Under the pieces are notes generated by a model. It did not search any database, was not told the DNA's origin, and saw only the letters and a program-made list of their open reading frames with translations. From Vibrio agarivorans (lineage in GTDB: Bacteria; Pseudomonadota; Gammaproteobacteria; Enterobacterales; Vibrionaceae), in assembly GCF_030409635.1 (NCBI RefSeq), contig NZ_JAUFQF010000001.1, positions 1,178,001-1,242,000 on the forward strand: a stretch of 64,000 bases of DNA, given 5' to 3'. Positions 62,347-64,000 of this stretch are shown in pieces. The position numbers and the translations under genes are program-made. Each line of letters starts with the position of its first letter. The stretch's first letter is position 1.

Positions 62347-62573
62347 TTACTCAGTGTAAAACCAACACTCACATCACTTCTACTTCCCACCGGCTTCATC
62401 AATTAACGTTTAAAACCCTTTTAGGCATCCCGTTTAAGCAGTAATTTGTAGTATTTAATCAACCTAATCAAAACGCCATTTCATTTTCAACGGTATGATT
62501 ACTTGGCTTCCAAAGCAGGCAAGCGTTCCTTATCTAGTATCGTCTATAAGACAATTCCCAAAGCAAAAAGAAG

Positions 62574-62589
62574 TAAGATCCAGATCACT
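62574..62589. promoter_or_regulatory. CRP-like site upstream of the SSS gene
   Basis: TAAGA-TCCAGA-TCACT agrees with 7 of 10 positions of the CRP consensus arms, with the GATC-AGATCAC core. It lies about 60 bases upstream of the FadR-type operator. Confidence 0.4.
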
Positions 62590-62642
62590 TGTATGAGTAA
62601 TGCGCGGGCTACAAACGCTAACTTTGTCACGTTCTTGAAATA

Positions 62643-62653
62643 TTGTAGTACAA
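62643..62653. promoter_or_regulatory. TTGT-N3-ACAA operator of the SSS transporter gene
   Basis: TTGTAGTACAA, an exact palindrome match 59 bases before the ATG at 62713. Confidence 0.65.
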
Positions 62654-62712
62654 ATAAAAATATCCATAGTTAGTATTGTTACAAGCCATTAATAATTACA
62701 GAAGGTTTCAAG

Positions 62713-64000
62713 ATGGATCTCAATACTCTCATTGTAGGCATCTACTTCCTATTCCTTATCGCAATAGGATGGATGTTCAGAACATTTACAAGTACTACCA
62801 GTGACTACTTCCGTGGGGGCGGTAGCATGCTTTGGTGGATGGTTGGTGCAACTGCGTTTATGACTCAGTTCTCAGCTTGGACATTTACTGGTGCTGCTGG
62901 TAAAGCATACCAAGATGGTTTCGCCGTCGCGTTTATCTTCCTAGCAAACGCATTCGGTTACCTAATGAACTACCTATACTTCGCACCTAAATTCCGCCAA
63001 CTTCGTGTTGTTACGGTAATTGAAGCGATTCGTATGCGTTTTGGTAAGTTCAACGAGCAAGTGTTTACTTGGTCTGGTATGCCAAACAGCGTAATCTCTG
63101 CAGGTATCTGGCTAAACGGTCTGGCTATCATTGCATCAGGCATCTTTGGTTTCGACATGACAACAACGATCATCCTAACGGGTCTAGTTGTACTAGTAAT
63201 GTCGGTAACAGGTGGCTCTTGGGCGGTTATCGCATCAGACTTCATGCAGATGGTTATCATCATGGCGGTTACAGTAACGTGTGCGGTTGTAGCTATCATC
63301 CAAGGTGGCGGTGTTGGCGAAATCGTTAACAACTTCCCAGTAGATGAAGGCGCATCATTCGTTTCTGGTAACGACCTGAACTACCTAAGCATCTTTGGTC
63401 TGTGGGCATTCTTCATCTTCTTCAAGCAGTTCAGCATTACAAACAACATGCTTAACTCTTACCGTTACCTAGCAGCAAAAGACTCTAAGAACGCGAAGAA
63501 AGCAGCACTTCTAGCATGTATCCTAATGACTATGGGCCCACTAATTTGGTTCATGCCTTCATGGTTCATCGCGGGTCAAGGTGTTGACCTAGCAGCACAA
63601 TACCCAGATGCTGGCTCTAAAGCAGGTGACTTTGCTTACCTATACTTCGTACAAGAATACATGCCAGCAGGTATGGTTGGTCTTCTGATTGCAGCAATGT
63701 TTGCAGCGACAATGTCTTCTATGGACTCTGGCCTAAACCGTAACTCAGGTATCTTCGTTAAGAACTTCTACGAGCCAATCCTTCGCCCTAACGCGACCGA
63801 AAAAGAGCTAGTACTAGTTTCTAAACTGACTTCGACATTCTTCGGCATCTCTATCATCCTAGTTGCCCTATTCATCAACTCTCTGAAAGGTCTAAGCCTA
63901 TTCGATACGATGATGTATGTGGGTGCTCTGATTGGCTTCCCAATGACAATCCCTGCATTCTGTGGCTTCTTCATCAAGAAGACTCCAGACTGGGCTGGTT
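62713..64000 (+). CDS. Sodium:solute symporter (SSS family), 3' end outside window
   Basis: The frame is open from the ATG at 62713 to the window edge (429 residues). It has SSS features: 'TSDYFRGGGSMLWWMVGATAFMTQFSAWTFTGAAG' near the N-terminus, about 11 membrane helices visible, and 'AAMFAATMSSMDSGLNRNSGIF' near 340 for the sodium site. GAAGG precedes the start. It probably imports an alginate-derived monomer such as the unsaturated uronate DEH, as ToaA-type symporters do in Vibrio splendidus. That substrate is inferred from the shared operator and neighbours. Confidence 0.9.
   Translation, partial: MDLNTLIVGIYFLFLIAIGWMFRTFTSTTSDYFRGGGSMLWWMVGATAFMTQFSAWTFTGAAGKAYQDGFAVAFIFLANAFGYLMNYLYFAPKFRQLRVVTVIEAIRMRFGKFNEQVFTWSGMPNSVISAGIWLNGLAIIASGIFGFDMTTTIILTGLVVLVMSVTGGSWAVIASDFMQMVIIMAVTVTCAVVAIIQGGGVGEIVNNFPVDEGASFVSGNDLNYLSIFGLWAFFIFFKQFSITNNMLNSYRYLAAKDSKNAKKAALLACILMTMGPLIWFMPSWFIAGQGVDLAAQYPDAGSKAGDFAYLYFVQEYMPAGMVGLLIAAMFAATMSSMDSGLNRNSGIFVKNFYEPILRPNATEKELVLVSKLTSTFFGISIILVALFINSLKGLSLFDTMMYVGALIGFPMTIPAFCGFFIKKTPDWAG

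Noticed and set aside
1..64000. CRISPR arrays, tRNA/rRNA genes, insertion sequences or prophage
   Set aside because: No regularly spaced repeats, no cloverleaf with conserved TTCGA-type arms and no transposase, integrase or phage structural genes were recognised.

Overview
The window reads as a marine Vibrio (Vibrionaceae) chromosome segment. The grounds are a TonB2-type cluster with a TtpC-like ExbB, an FDH locus flanked by DUF3305/DUF3306 and FdhD, paired KdgM porins with a PL7 alginate lyase, and moderate base composition. No tRNA, rRNA, prophage, insertion sequence or CRISPR array was seen. The first gene (DUF3450) and the last gene (a sodium:solute symporter) are cut by the window edges.

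Layout. 1-4.5 kb: DUF3450, ttpC, exbB, exbD, tonB and a TPR gene, forming a TonB energising operon closed by a terminator. 4.7-15 kb: a formate dehydrogenase locus on the minus strand (membrane protein, cytochrome b, Fe-S and Cys-type catalytic subunits, small TAT protein, TorD-like chaperone, polyferredoxin, DUF3306, DUF3305), with fdhD divergent. 15-25.6 kb: YegD-like Hsp70, AraC regulator, metallophosphoesterase, MscS channel, BCCT transporter, and an aaeXAB-like efflux operon whose FUSC gene has an in-frame TAG before a 34-codon extension. 25.8-29.2 kb: a phospholipase D lipoprotein and a TamA-like protein without tamB. 29.4-35.1 kb: a probable N-acyl amino acid utilisation set (periplasmic amidohydrolase, outer-membrane protein, LysR, TRIC-type channel, C45 Ntn hydrolase) sharing a LysR-type operator at three promoters. 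35.3-42.6 kb: a trimodular beta-helix/PL7/PL7 lipoprotein, AraC and LysR regulators, a secreted acidic-repeat protein, and bfr/bfd. 42.8-46.7 kb: a PhnDCE-type ABC transporter, with the phnD signal peptide apparently frameshifted, and a MATE pump. 46.8-64 kb: an alginate-centred region with two divergent FadR-type regulators, a DUF294/exonuclease pair, a tripartite tricarboxylate (TTT) transporter operon led by an unknown gene, kdgM, PL7, kdgM, a chemoreceptor, a candidate structured RNA, a small secreted protein and an SSS symporter.

How the parts work together. An 11-bp palindrome, TTGT-N3-ACAA, exact or with one mismatch, lies before the TTT operon, both kdgM genes, both PL7 genes, the SSS gene and the candidate RNA. 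It matches the half-site logic known for FadR-subfamily GntR repressors (t.GT-N3-AC.a), two of which are encoded at 46.8-48.9 kb. CRP-like sites accompany several of these promoters. The inferred picture is an alginate regulon: secreted and lipid-anchored PL7 lyases cut alginate, KdgM porins admit oligomers, and SSS and perhaps TTT carriers import products, under FadR-type repression and CRP activation. The most novel element is the ~308-nt structured RNA at about 61539-61846. It has the same operator, six hairpins (two with C-rich loops) and a strong intrinsic terminator, which makes it a candidate regulon-linked small RNA.
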